A DNA stretch of 64,000 nt. It comes from Saturnia japonica (Eukaryota > Arthropoda > Insecta > Lepidoptera > Saturniidae). Shown one piece after another: positions 23,120 through 34,744 of this stretch. The notes under the pieces are model-generated. The model did not search any database and was not told where the DNA came from. It was given only the letters and a program-made list of their open reading frames with translations. The stretch covers positions 15,271,413-15,335,412 of the forward strand of contig CM065320.1 in assembly GCA_033032175.1 (NCBI GenBank), written 5' to 3'. How positions within the stretch are numbered: position 1 is the first letter of the stretch; every line of letters begins with the position of its first letter. A program made the translations under genes and the position numbers.

Positions 23120-25560
23120 GCCATATATTTTATGCCGATCCTTTATAAGTCAGGATATAAACAAATATACGCACGTCTCTAACAAAGGTTGGCCCACCCC
23201 GAAAATTCCCTACAGTATAGCGCAAATGCTATCCGAAAACCGTATACCTACTTTTAATCAATCTTTGTCAACGACTAGGCCTTCCCTGGTTAGGATGATC
23301 ATGCTGCCTTCTTCGCAATATGGGACATGATTGCAATCAGTAGCTCCCATACCTTTAAAATATGTACATTACGACACCTTAAGTAATAGATCTGTACAGG
23401 ACTTTTTCTCTTTTCATATATTTCGTCATGTTAGGATACTAAAATATAAATTATTTTTTTCTCCAGAGGCAGGAATTAATATTGTTAGTTTACTCAAATT
23501 TTCACAGTAGGTTTCAGTTGATTTTACAATCCGGTACAGCCAAGCGACTCGGCACTTTGTGTACTTGCACATGTGCTCACGCTTTGCCTGAATCTTAAGG
23601 TTGCAGCTGGTACTGCAAGCCTCATGGCTCTATTCTTTAGGTCCCTTGGTAACATATAGTCACTGAAAGAACAAAAAATAAAATTTCTTTTGTTACGTCA
23701 GTAATATCACGGTATTACACGAATATGGGGTGGTGGGTCGAACATACTATTTACAACACTTGTTGATTTTCTATTGTTTGTGTGTTAAGTATTGTATATC
23801 ATATGATTAAGTAATTATGTAAAGCGGACGGTTCTCTTACTTGTTCTGTTTAATGGTATCTTGTGCAACGGGTAGCAGTCGACGAATTTTTTGTATATAT
23901 CCAGATTACGAAAATATATAGGCATTGCTAGTAAATTAGTAGCTTAAATGATTTTTAAGTAGTCGATAAGTGTTCCGAACTGACTTTTCGCATGCGCTAG
24001 GCGATGTTAGATACGAAATATAAACACAAAATGTTCTTATATATCAACAAAATCTCGTAAATATCCTATGTTTAATGCTAAGCCAAATAATATTTGGTGT
24101 TGTGTTAAGATTAAATTATTTTATTTATTTTAGGCTTATTATATTAACCTAGATACAAAGTTATTTCATAATGAATTTCATTTTCTTTTAAGGTATGTAA
24201 TTATTAGAAATGAAAAAGTAATAAAAATATCCTCATAATTTGTACTTGCGAGTACAGATACATTATATACAGGTATATGTTCAGGTATTATGTTAAAATG
24301 CTATTTTGTTAGGGAGAAGCATAAACAAACAAGCAATTTTGAGCAGAAGCGATTATGTCCTGAGCTCTATTGAAGGCGGAGGCTATTACCAACCTGTTAT
24401 CTTTTGAAGGGGTTTCCAAATAGTTTGAAACAATTAAAGAAAGATGTAACCGCAATATAATACACTTTTGAATAAACAAATATTATCTATTTACAAAATT
24501 CAAAGTGAAATTAAGATAGTGGTATTAATATGTTCGATTCCACCTGATTGTAGTAAATTACAAAGTTGATGGAGTTTTGTAGTTGCCTAATGCATCGACT
24601 AATTGCATGTTTATATTAAAATTCAATCGAACTTTGTACACAAAAGTTATTGAAGGAGGTAAGTTTCTGATTTAAACCACATTTGTTTTGGTATCAAATA
24701 ACACAAGAAAGTTTATACTGAAGAAAAACGAATGGTACATTAATAATTTAAAAAAAATAGATAAGTCAATAACAAAAACTGAAGAATAATTTGAATATTT
24801 GAATTCTTTAAAAAATGGGCCTCCTCCTCCGGAGTTGAAGGTCACTTGTTTGAAATTCGAGCAGACTATTAAACTAATTTTCGTAAAAACGTCTACTGAA
24901 GCTTCGTATCGTACAGGTGGTATGTTCCAGCAACAGAACGTACTGCAATTCTCCAGATGCCTAATAGACTACAACTAGACACCTTTGTCTGCACTTTTTC
25001 ACTCTTTATTAGCTAGCACTTACTCCTAATCACTTTCTAAATATATATTTATGAAAATTAAGTTAGACAGGCATGCAATGAAAAAAAATTTATATTACAT
25101 TACGTACGTTTTATGAATTCTACAATTTTAACATAAATTTAGAACAAATATAAACACAAAATTTATTTTTGCCCAACTCGTGACTGATTGAATTTTATAC
25201 AAATTGGTTTGTTTATAAGAGGTACAAATTGTATAAAGTGAGTGTTCCTGTAATTCTACTTTCGGTAGAACAAACAACGTAATGAGCAGTTAACTTGAAA
25301 GTCATTACTAAAGTTTATTCTAAATTAATTCGCTGATACTAGAGCTGGATTGGAGCTGGCTAGAGCTTGGATTAAATTTCCAAATTGTGGACTTGAATAC
25401 CTACATCAGTTTATTTTAATCACGCAACTACTAGCAGACTTATTTCTAAATTCTAATAACCTCTTGAGATAAATGTAACCCTTCCTCTGTTCGTCCATTA
25501 AATTGTAGGTTATTGATATAATATAGGTAATTGTTTATTTGAGATTATTGATTAGTGAGT
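23120..25560. other. AT-rich sequence, no gene recognised
   Basis: Around 23700-23770, 'atatcacggtattacacgaatatgg ... atttacaacacttgttg' echoes 19563-19620, so more of the R6 neighbourhood is duplicated. 24800-25010 is less AT-rich but shows no family motif. Confidence 0.35.
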
Positions 25561-25699
25561 CTAAAAGAGCTGACAAGATGCGACGCTGTCCGAATGGAAC
25601 GTAGCGACGTCCCAACAGAACACTTTTACTTCACTTTTGTTTCAGATCATAAAAAGCTTAGCGAATACCTTTCGATCTTTTAAATAGACAATATATAAA

Positions 25700-25980
25700 G
25701 ATATCAATAAGACTTCGGGACTATCGGGAAAATTTGCGTATCTTATGCGAAAAACAAAGTCATCCAACTGTAATCTATGTGACAAAATCGATGATGTGCT
25801 GGATGTGCATCATAATGATGGAGTGTGACAAAAATATGATTGATAGTGAGTCGCTGATAAATAGTATGAATTTGAACTGTCAAAATATCGACCCTTCGAA
25901 TCTCAAATGTAGTAAAAACCGAATAAGTGGAAATAAAAATGTTTTTCTTTTGTTTTTTAAAGGTATAAATAATGTTGTAT
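25700..25980 (+). pseudogene. LINE C-terminal zinc-knuckle-like relic
   Basis: One frame reads SNCNLCDKIDDVLDVHH and the overlapping frame MMECDKNMIDSESLINS, together resembling the 'C.lC...DD..HvlmeC' Cys/His segment near the C-terminus of Jockey/R1-type ORF2 proteins. The frame switch near 25805 means it cannot encode an intact domain. Identification rests on a short motif only. Confidence 0.4.
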
Positions 25981-25989
25981 AAACAATGT

Positions 25990-27360
25990 TCAAACTAAAA
26001 CTTCATTTACGATAATTGACCAACGACTAGAATGTCAAGTACGACAACAAATAAAAGAAAACTGAATTTGGTTGCTAAAAATCTGAGCAGTAAAAGACAT
26101 TTTTATTGAGATATCAAAATTTGAAATATACAGATCGATAGAGCTCGTGAAAGTAAGTAAGACAGCATTTAAAATCGATTTTGGACAAAATAGCTTTTAC
26201 TACATTCGAGACTCGAAGGTTCGATATAGGTGTTTTCATAGCACTTTAGCAGAACCTTGTTCGGATGAAACCATGATGTTGTATGACCTAATAGTGCTGT
26301 CTCATCAGTGACTCTCCAGATTTGATGCTAATATTATTATTATAGTAGTGGATGAAAGTTTATATGAAAATCCGTAATTTTTGAAAATACACCTGTACCA
26401 ATTTTTATTTAGCAAGACCATAAAAACATATAATGGGGCATAACTCTAATATGACGCGAGAGAAGCTGCGGGAAATGCTCCAGTGGCAATATAAACCAGT
26501 ACACGTTTGTATATTTCTTAGAACTGCAGTTCATTATAGTTCTCTATAGATTAAAATTATACACATTGCATCAACACATGAATATGTACGTCATAAATGT
26601 CACAAGTTAGATTACAGAAAGAATAAAGATCAGTTAAAGACTTTATTAATCTTTTTTCTATCTTTGTTGTGTCACTAAATCAGAGGCCAACTCTACGATG
26701 CTTTTGTATGATCGCTTTTAGCACAAGGACGTCTGTAGGAGGCATTGATCGCAGATTTGGTTTTTATACAACGACCATATTTTCTGCAAGCGGCTTCTTT
26801 TGTGTTGCACAAGTTCCAGTTTCATGTTAATGGTTTATTGGCCTAGTTTTATGCTCGTATTTGTAAACTGTATCTAATTTTGTACACCTTTTATTGATAT
26901 AATTAAGGTAAGTATAATTAGGTCTTGATCTGCCACTTAGTAATTTTTAGTTTTGTGTTCACAATCTTATTTATATTATTTGGGCATATATTATGTGATA
27001 TTGATGACATTAAGCGTAATATAGTTTGGTTATTGTGCACATGTGAATTGAATTATAAGTAACTAGCGCTTTTCTGGTGATTTCACTCAAATAAATACTC
27101 AGTTATGTCTCATTCCAAATGAATTACTATATACCAATTTCTAAAGATTTTTCTTCAAAAACTATGGATATTCATACAAATTTTCATCCCCTTTTTCACC
27201 ATCTAAAGGGTTGAATTTGCTAAAATTCTTCCTTAATACTCAAAAGCAAAAAGGCTTAAAGGCTTAGGATTTATGTGCTAAACAAGAATTTGCATGCAAA
27301 TTTTCACGGTCCTAGTCCGAGTAGTTTGAGCTGTGCATTGATATGTCAGTTGTCTTTATA
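25990..27360. other. AT-rich sequence, no gene seen
   Basis: About 27060-27350 has the 'tttcaccatctaaagggttgaatttgc' and 'tttcacggtcctagtc' phrases of an old interspersed repeat. Otherwise nothing is recognised. Confidence 0.35.
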
Positions 27361-27368
27361 TCCTAATA

Positions 27369-28621
27369 TACGGACCTATCCTTACATATGAAATTAGCTA
27401 GCGTTTTATATGAAAAAAGTAAAAGGAACAAATGTTATGAAATTATAGATTTAATCAATCAAGTATTTGTCGTTACTATCTATGCACTTTCGCCATTTTA
27501 TAGGTGTTCATTGACTGCATTGCTGTAAAAATTGTGGGAGCGAGAATCAATACACACTTTGAAGGCAGTTTGGATAGCCTTTTCGGAATTGAATTTTTTT
27601 CCTTGCAAGAAATTTTCCAAATTCAGAAATAAGTGGTAATCTGCTGGAGCAAGGTTTCGGAGACTTTCCGACCCCAGTTCCTCTAATTTAGGGACCGTCC
27701 GTTGTGAGGTATGGGATCTAGCGTTGTCCTGAAGCAGCAGTGGTCTAGAGAAATTGATCAGTCTCGCTTGTTTAACTGCTAGCTTTTCCATCATGGTTTG
27801 CAATTGTTGACAATACAGATCTGCCGTTATCGTCTGGCCAGATCTTAGCAAGCTGTAGTGTATGACACCAACACTGGTCCACCAAACATACACCAGTACC
27901 TTTTTCTGAGTCAATTTTCGTTTGAGACAGGATTTGGCCGGTTCTCTTGGTTTCATCAACTGTGATGAGCATTTCCGATTGTCATAAAGGATCAATTTTT
28001 GTCACAAGTAACAATATGATTCAAAATTCCCTCATTATTGTGACGGTCGAGTAATATAACACAGCACTCAATGCATGTTTGTTGCTGTGCTTCAGTTAAT
28101 TCATGCGGTACTCATTTCTCAAGCTTTTTCACTTTGCCAATTAGTTTAAAGTGAATTAAAATTATTTTATCACTCATATCGAAGCCTACCGCTAACTCTA
28201 ACTTGGTTTTCAATGGAACCGCTTCCACGATCTCATTTAATTTTTCATTATCAACTAGGGTCTCCGGCCGTCGACGGGGTTTGTTTCGTAGGTCAAAATT
28301 TCCAGAACGAAAACGCTGGAACCAAAAACGTACGGTGCATTTTTTTTTACAATATAGATACAGCTGCAGCGCTGATTCCATGGTGGAACTCATAATCGTA
28401 AATAACGCGATACTTTAAGTTTTCCATTTTGTGAAAAGAACGATGTCATAGAAAAATCAAATAATGTGAAAACAAATGAATTACCAAATACAAAACACAA
28501 ATACACAAGCCTAAATTTGAAATAAATTATAATTTGGAATTCCTAACCAAACGCCAGATATTAGAGATCAAAGTGGCGAGTTAATCGAAACGTCTCTTTC
28601 ATATATTATGTAAGGACCTAA
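27369..28621 (-). mobile_element. mariner-family DNA transposon, degenerate
   Basis: A 1.25-kb unit with imperfect terminal inverted repeats. The right end read inward is TTAGGTCCTTACATAATA; the left end read inward is 'cggacctatccttacatatgaaatt'. TA dinucleotides flank the right end, as expected for mariner target sites. The interior carries one interrupted transposase on the minus strand. Size and ends fit a single full-length insertion that has since decayed. The BEL/Pao remnant starts less than 300 bp to the right, so the mariner may sit in that element's former 5' LTR. Confidence 0.75.
27498..28393 (-). pseudogene. mariner transposase pseudogene
   Basis: N-terminal part (28393-28112): TVRFWFQRFRSGNFDLRNKP and RRRPETLVDNEKL, then ...LIGKVKKLEK, the second helix-turn-helix and linker of mariner transposases. 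Next, a stop replaces the Trp of the usual 'WVPHEL' block, whose remainder is readable (VPHELTEAQQQ). The first catalytic Asp survives in HIVTCD. A frameshift follows at about 27995. The downstream frame has the WW-GVIHYS block, the second Asp in LLQDNARSH and the third in LAPADYHLF. Only 28 residues separate the last two Asp residues instead of 34, so six codons are lost. It is inactive by several independent defects. Confidence 0.8.
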
Positions 28622-28893
28622 TAATATATATTATAACTAGAAATATAAAGTTTATACAAAAATTTCTTGAAAGGATTTAACAAGAGAGTCACCAACTTAT
28701 TAAAACGTTGTTTATACGCTAAAGTTTAGAAAAATATGTTATCCACGTGACATTGGCACAATTTTGTCTAAGCATACGTAGCCATTAAATAAGAAAAATA
28801 AATTATAGTATTAAGTTAACTTTATCTTATTTCTTTATTTGCCTCCGGTTGAAATATATTTTGTGTTTATATACATTTTTTTATTTTCTTAAA

Positions 28894-29850
28894 ATGGCTG
28901 ACGACATGAATGGTCTTATTAGACAAAGAGGAACGTATAAGGCTCGCGTAACTAGGTACAAATTTTATTTTTCTATTATAGAAAAAATAGAACCTAAAAC
29001 AGAAAAACATTACAAATAAATGAATTAAGCTTACGTTTGGCTAAATTACAATCTTTATTTTCTGAATTCGACAATATTCAAAGGCGGATAGAAAAGGTTT
29101 GTACAAACTTAGATGAGCCAATGGAAGAAAAGGATTCCATAGAATCGCAATTCTTTTCTCTAATTTCAGAAAGTCAGGAGATCATTGATTCTAATAAGGA
29201 AAAGCAAAACTCCGCAGATACGCATACAGCACAGTCGAGTTTGGAAGATTGTAATTTTAAACTGCCTACAACTTCTCTCCCATCCTTTGATGGAAATTAC
29301 CTGAAACTCTAGAGTTTCGAGACACATTCGAAGCTATGATCCATTCGAACGCGTCTATCCCAGATATTAACAAATATCATTATTTACGTTCTTCTTTGGA
29401 AGGTAGTGCCAGTGCCGTAATAAAATCGATCGGAATTACTTCAAATAATTATAAGACTGAGTGAAATTTGTTATGTGAACGTTATAGTAATACGAAGATC
29501 CTTATAAATAATCACATGAAGGCATTATTTAGCATAGAAACGTTGACTCGGGAGTCTCATCGGTCAATTCGTTTTTTTTATCGATCACGTGACAAAGAAT
29601 TTAAGAAGCGTTACTATACTGGGTCGCCCAATGGATTCCTGGGATGACCTAGTTATTTATTGAGTTGCTGGTAAGCTAGATCCCACAACTAGTACGAAAT
29701 GGGAAGAGTTTAAGGTTGATTTAGGTGATTTACCTAATTTATCTGAATTTTTAAAATTCTTGCGTAAACGCGCAGATGTGCTTGAAACTATACTGTCTTC
29801 CAAGAGTGACAAATCTACCGATAAAAAATATGTACATTAAAAAATACGAA
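28894..29850 (+). pseudogene. BEL/Pao gag pseudogene
   Basis: ATG at 28894 opens MADDMNGLIRQRGTYKARV, typical of BEL gag starts. After a frame break, 29037-29312 reads a coiled-coil-like segment (LFSEFDNIQRRIEKV) and the KLPTTSLPSFDGNYLKL block found in DUF1759 capsids. A frameshift at about 29308 moves to FRDTFEAMIHSNASIPDINK and YLRSSLEGSASAVI, the next part of the capsid. Stops follow at about 29471 and beyond. The gag forms the particle in active relatives; this copy cannot. Confidence 0.75.
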
Positions 29851-29958
29851 AATTCTTGTCACTACGGCTACACGCAACCAACCAAGTAGGATTAGCACGC
29901 TAACGTGCCCCGTGTGTAACGGCGCGTATAGAATTTCAGAATGTGTAAGGTTTAAAAT

Positions 29959-30321
29959 ATGAACCTAGAGAATAGGTCAAGTGAAGCCTTAAAGTTACAT
30001 CTTCGCTTGAACTCCTTGAGGCGAGGTCATAACGCTAAGCAATGTCGTCTCGGCTCCTGTCAAATCTGCAAGGCAAGACACAATACTCTTTTACATAATT
30101 CTAATCAATTGTTATCTACACAGCCTGAAATTAAATATACAAGCGATGCGTCTCCGGTGATCAGTGCAGTAAACGCGTGTACCATTTCAGTCGGTAAACA
30201 AGTCTTGTTTAGCACGGCGATACTAATGGTAACAAACATACAAAACAATAAAACTCAGCTTGTACGGACGCTTTTAGACGCTGGATCACAGTTTTCTTAT
30301 CTGAGTGAAGGCGTGAAGTAA
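29959..30321 (+). pseudogene. BEL/Pao zinc knuckle and aspartic protease remnant
   Basis: A 120-codon open frame. RRGHNAKQCRLGSCQICKARH is a gag zinc-knuckle/CXXC block in which the first Cys is replaced by Ser (LNSLRRGH). Further on is LLDAGSQFSYLSE, the protease active-site block with catalytic Asp. It stops right after, at 30321, so the protease is cut before its second half, which continues in another frame. Confidence 0.75.
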
Positions 30322-30689
30322 AAGTTAGGTTATACTTACAATACACATAATAAACCTGTTCGTGTGGCAGGTATTAATAACATGCTACTGAATATTTCTG
30401 ATCGTTGTGAACTCGCTTTAAATTCATTAACGAGTTCGTATACCGCTAACATTAGTTTCTTAGTTGTACCATAAATTACAGGTTACCTAGCGAATCGCTA
30501 TGTGGATTTTTCAAATTTAAACTTACCAACCAACATACAACTGGCGGATCCCGGGTTTTAACGACCTGCTCACACAAACAACAAACCTATACTCCAAAAT
30601 GCAATATTAAGTTGGTTGGTTGCAGGGCCTATAGGTAGCGTCGATCATGGTGAGGTCGAAATATAACATTGTAATTTCACCAAGCAAAT

Positions 30690-31430
30690 ATCAAGGGATC
30701 TCGAGCGATTTTGGACTCTTGAAAAATTTTCTTCATCGAATATTACTTACCGTGAAGATGACAATATTTGCGAAAAGCACTTTTCAGAAACTACGCTACG
30801 TTTAAATAACGGTAGATTTGTTGTAAAAATTCCGTTATGTGAAACACCCGAGAAGGCACTTGGAAATTCATTTAATATGGCTAAAAAACGGGTTTTAATC
30901 TTGAAAATAAGTTATCGAAAAATCTCGACCTTAAAAAACATTATTTTGACTTTATAAAAAACGAAGAACTGGGTCACTTGAAGAGGGTTACTAAACCCGA
31001 CTTTGGTTACTACGCTCCTCACCACGCAGTCATTCGCGATAATAGCGAAAGAACTCAATTAAGAGTAGTTTTTGATTGTAGTACAAATACTACTACACAT
31101 TAATCACTTAATGACATCCAGTATACCGGACCGGTTGTTCAGGATAAATTGTTTGATATTTTAATTCGATTTATGCAACATAAATTTGTTTTGTCTGGTT
31201 ATATTCTTAAAATGTACCGCTAAATTTTGTTAAATGAATCACAGCGCATCTACAATTAATTCTTTGGGGCGACGATAAGGCCAAATCACTGGATATATTA
31301 CAATTAGCCACTGTTACGTACGGGATGAGATCGGCATACGGCATGATTTTTATTACGATGATTTTTTGTATGATGCGGAAAGTGAAAGAGAGATGAAACA
31401 TATTTATCAATCTGTTATACAAAACACTTC
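30690..31430 (+). pseudogene. BEL/Pao reverse transcriptase remnant
   Basis: Begins with the pre-RT block (SRDLERFWTLEKF ... GRFVVKIPL). The RT fingers read GYYAPHHAVIRDNSERTQLR and VVFDCST, then LNDIQYTGPVVQDKLFDIL and KFVLSGYI. The first catalytic Asp position after 'FVLSG' is Tyr. Downstream comes the TVTYGMRSA block, then YYDDFLYDAESERE, equivalent to the YVDD box with both Asp residues but an atypical neighbour. The stretch between these blocks is shortened, and several stops occur. Confidence 0.7.
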
Positions 31431-31753
31431 ACTCAGCTTGTTTTCCTATTCATAAATTCAGAACTAATTGCCCACATATTACTATGAATGATTGTACGTC
31501 ATCACAGTTATTAAACTTAAATAAACAGTCTAGTGTTTTGGGATAGCAGTGGTTTCCTGATGAGGATAATTTAAGATTTATGGTTAAATTCGACATAAAT
31601 AAAGGTAAGGTAACAAAACGAATAATATTGTCTAATACATGTAAAATTTTCGACCCACCAGGTTTACTAAGCGCATGCATTATAAAACTTAAAATATTAA
31701 TGCAAAAATTATGGATTATTAAATGAAACTGGGATGAGGCAATCCCATTAAAA

Positions 31754-32146
31754 ATGAGGAAAATTTGGAAAAAGTTTGTATCGAATGCAGATGTGCTGGC
31801 AGACTTAATAGTGCCTCGACATATTTTATGCTCTAGTCCCGCCTTAATGGAGCTACACGGCTTTGTGGATGCATCTCAGGCTGCGTACGCAGCTTGTGTA
31901 TACTTGAGATTTACGGACAGCGCTGGTAATGTTATGATTAATCATCCATGTGCAAAAACTCGTGTTTAACCTCTTAAACCATTAATTATCCCAAGACTTG
32001 AACTTTCGGGTTCGTTACTGGGCGCACGGCCAGCTTCCAAGGTCATCAGTGCCCTGCGTTGTATCGTGAATCGTAAAGTATTTTGGAGCGACTCATCTGT
32101 TGTTCTGAGTTAGATTAGAACCCAACCTAAATTACTTAAGGCTTTT
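31754..32146 (+). pseudogene. BEL/Pao RNase H remnant
   Basis: MELHGFVDASQAAYAACVYLR gives the first RNase H strand with its catalytic Asp. After a stop near 31969 the frame continues with PRLELSGSLLGARPASKV and VFWSDSSVVLS, which holds another acidic catalytic position. The order and spacing are those of BEL/Pao pol. It leads straight into the linker starting at 32147. Confidence 0.7.
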
Positions 32147-33478
32147 GTGTGTAACCGTGTCAATGATATACATGCATTAACTACTAGGGATTCGTGGCGG
32201 CATGTGCCCTCTTCATTAAATCCAGCAGATCTAGCTTCCCGGGGTGTTGAACCTGATCAACTACGGGGCTTGAGTTTATGGTGGCACGGGCCATCTTTTT
32301 TATTACAAGATGAATGTAACTGGCCACAAAATTTAGGTACTAATGATATAAACTTGCCTGAAAGAAAAACCCAAAGTGTTTGTGCAATATTAGCAACGGT
32401 TAATACTGAACAACCACCAGTAATTATATTTGAAAAATATTCCAAGGTCAGTAAATTAAAACATGTTATGGCATATATATTACGGTTTATTCACAACTGT
32501 AAGAATCCTAAAACTAAAATAAGGGGTTGCTTGCAAATCAATAAAATAAAAAATGCGGTAACTTACCTAATAAAATTGGCACAAAAACAGACCTATCCTG
32601 GAGAATTAGCTGTATTTGAACAAGGAAAAATGCTAGAAACTACTTCTTACCTTTTAAAGCTATCTCCTTTCCTAAATGGTGATGGCGTGATTCGAGTAGG
32701 TGGTCGCCTTCAGAAAGCCAACTGTGATTATGACAAGAAACACCCAATCGTCATGGATGGCAAGCATTATTTTACCCGTCTCTTAATGGAAGGCGAGCAC
32801 CTACGTTTGCTTCACGCTGGCCCACAGTTGCACCTTAGTTCTATACGCGCACAATTTAGGCCGGTAGGTGGTAGAACGTTAGCTCATGGTGTCGTTCGTA
32901 AATGTGTTATATGCACGCGACTACATGGTAAGGCTATGGAGCCACTGATGGGTAATCTACCTGCAGATCGAGTAACGACGTTTTACCCCTTCCAGGTGTG
33001 CGGTGTTGGCTTCTCGGAACCTTTTTTGATTTCAGTAGAATATTAGGGATAATTGAGAAGAGAGAACAAATATAGACCGAGTCAGTGACACAACTGTTTT
33101 ATTAGCATACCCACATAAGCTATAATATTACCGGATACCACAATTTCCAGCAAAAAAGGAACAGGAAACCGCATCTCTAAATGTTATTTAAATATTTTTG
33201 ACTGTTTTGCAACCATGGCCGTTCATCTGGAGGTAATAAGTGATCTTAGCATTAATGCTTTCATTTTGAGTTTATATCGTTTCATAGAACGAAGGTGTAG
33301 AACACATAAGATTTATTACGACAATGGCACTAATTTTGTTGTGGCAAATAGGGAATTGGGTAGGTTGTTAAAATCTGCTCAAAATTCAGTTTATGAGGTT
33401 TGCGCCGATGAAGGTATTGACTTTGTTTTTTCTCCCCCATACTCTTCCACTTTCGATGGACTTTGGGAACTGCTGTAA
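32147..33478 (+). pseudogene. BEL/Pao integrase remnant (linker, zinc and core domains)
   Basis: 32147-33046 is open for 299 codons: the linker (HVPSSLNPADLASRG, LWWHGPSFL), then the zinc domain with HLRLLHAGPQLHLSSIR and KCVICTR. The core starts with PFQVCGVGFSEPF, where the family has VGVD, so the first catalytic Asp is Gly. After stops and a break (33046-33215) comes MAVHLEVISDLS, IYYDNGTNFVVANREL with the second Asp, and FDGLWELL with the conserved Glu, then a stop at 33476. The loss of the first Asp alone would abolish integration. Confidence 0.78.
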
Positions 33479-33622
33479 AATCCGCCAAATTTCACCTGAA
33501 ACGAATTATGGGTAATGCCAGTCTGACGTTTGAGGAGTTGAGCACTTTATTCACACAAATTGATGCCATTTTAAACTCCCGACCCCTCTCCTCTCTCGTC
33601 CAACCCAAATGACTGTTCTCTT

Positions 33623-34003
33623 TTGACTCCAGGGCACTTTCTGACCGGGCGGTGTATAAGTTCGCTGCCATCACCTCCCATTATGCTTAAAAATCCGAAC
33701 AGATTTCAAAGGGTCAAGCAGCTGAGACAACATTTCTGGCAGAGATGGAGAAATGAATACCTGTCTGAGCTACAGCAACGCTCAAAATGGCGTCTGAAGC
33801 ATACAGAGCCGAAAATTGGAGACATAGTTGTTTTCAAGGAAATTAATACACCACCAGTGAAGTGGAGGCTGGGAAGAGTTCTACAGTTGTACTCTGGCAC
33901 TGATGGGGTCAGCAGGGTAGCGGATTTTTCCACGCAAAGGGGAGTTGTTAGGAAAGTACTGAACCGAGTGTGCCTCCTACCGAGCTCAGAAGAGGAATCT
34001 TAA
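33623..34003 (+). pseudogene. BEL/Pao integrase C-terminal domain (DUF5641-like)
   Basis: Open for 126 codons: MTPGHFLTGRCISSLPSPP, then RWRNEYLSELQQRSKWRL, GDIVVFKEINTPPVKWRLGR and RVLNRVCLLP-like end. This is the characteristic C-terminal domain of BEL/Pao integrases, nearly undamaged. The stop at about 34003 is followed by a short purine-rich stretch and the putative LTR start, as in intact elements. Confidence 0.8.
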
Positions 34004-34029
34004 AGCTGCAGCTTTTAGGGCGGCAAGAA

Positions 34030-34200
34030 TGTTGACGCGTGCACCGCGTACACCGGTTACTGGTGGCTGAAGACGAGGTGAAGCGTGTGGAGAGGGGCTG
34101 GTGAGCTACGGTTCGAGGCGCGCACACACACACTCGGAAACGAGCGAGCTCCGTGGCCGCAAATTTTTTTCAAATTAAAAATTATAACATTTCATTAAGT
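34030..34200 (+). repeat. Putative start of the BEL/Pao 3' LTR
   Basis: TGTTGACGCGTGCACC begins 27 bases after the pol stop, preceded by the purine-rich 'ttagggcggcaagaa', as at the polypurine tract/LTR junction. The stretch to about 34160 is GC-rich, with a (CA)n run at 34125-34133, unlike the AT-rich surroundings. The LTR end is not visible, and no 5' partner was found. Confidence 0.45.
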
Positions 34201-34299
34201 AAAGTACGACTTATGTACAAAACGGATTAATAATACAAAATAAAGGACGTTCACCAGGGAGGACCAAGCAAATTTTACTTTACTTTTTTTAAATAATAG

Positions 34300-34510
34300 C
34301 ACGACAAAGCGACGGCACTCTATCTGATGAGAAGTACAATAAAATCGAAAATAGGCGACTGAGAGAGAGATCGGCAATCCATCGACGATCGCTTTACGCC
34401 TCTTGGCAATTTAATATACACCGGCTGATCCCGAACCTGACAAATCAAAAAAGAGTAACAGTGCATTATGGCCGCAACCCATTCGGGTACAGATTCTTAC
34501 TACCCCCTTG
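34300..34510 (+). repeat. Diverged R7-type repeat next to the LTR
   Basis: 'gagatcggcaatccatcgac' and 'ggctgatcccgaacctgacaaatcaaa' match parts of the R7 family seen at 44870-45010 and 58785-58930. Confidence 0.45.
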
Positions 34511-34533
34511 ATTACTGGAACGTGACACGACTG

Positions 34534-34744
34534 ACGGCCGTTTTCAATAATCTATCTAACCACTGTTTTTGTTACTCACGATAGAAAGATCTATATTTTG
34601 GTAAGGTTTAACATTTCAATAACATATCTTCAGATAGCTAGTTCCTACTAAATCTTACTAACAGACATATCTTTGTCTTCAGTAGCAAAAACATTGATTA
34701 GATATTCCTCTTCTTGATATATAATCTTACTGAAAACGGCTGTT
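34534..34744. mobile_element. Short inverted-repeat element (MITE-like)
   Basis: The left end ACGGCCGTTTTCAATAATCT is matched, inverted, by the right end (read inward ACAGCCGTTTTCAGTAAGAT), about 211 bp in total. There is no coding capacity. No clear target duplication was seen, so the boundary may be a few bases off. Confidence 0.5.

Larger units (their letters stand above)
28894..34029 (+). mobile_element. BEL/Pao LTR retrotransposon, degenerate, near full length
   Basis: Domains occur in the BEL/Pao order: gag with DUF1759-like capsid, CCHC knuckle, aspartic protease, reverse transcriptase, RNase H, zinc-binding and core integrase, and the DUF5641-type C-terminal domain. All are on the plus strand over about 5.1 kb, a normal internal length. 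The chain is cut into many frames by stops and frameshifts. A purine-rich stretch and a TGTTGAC at 34030 mark the probable 3' LTR start. A matching 5' LTR was not found, and the mariner at 27369-28621 lies where it would be. Confidence 0.8.

Noticed and set aside
27772..27972. Second minus-strand ORF over the mariner
   Set aside because: It is an out-of-frame shadow of the transposase frame at 27498-27995.
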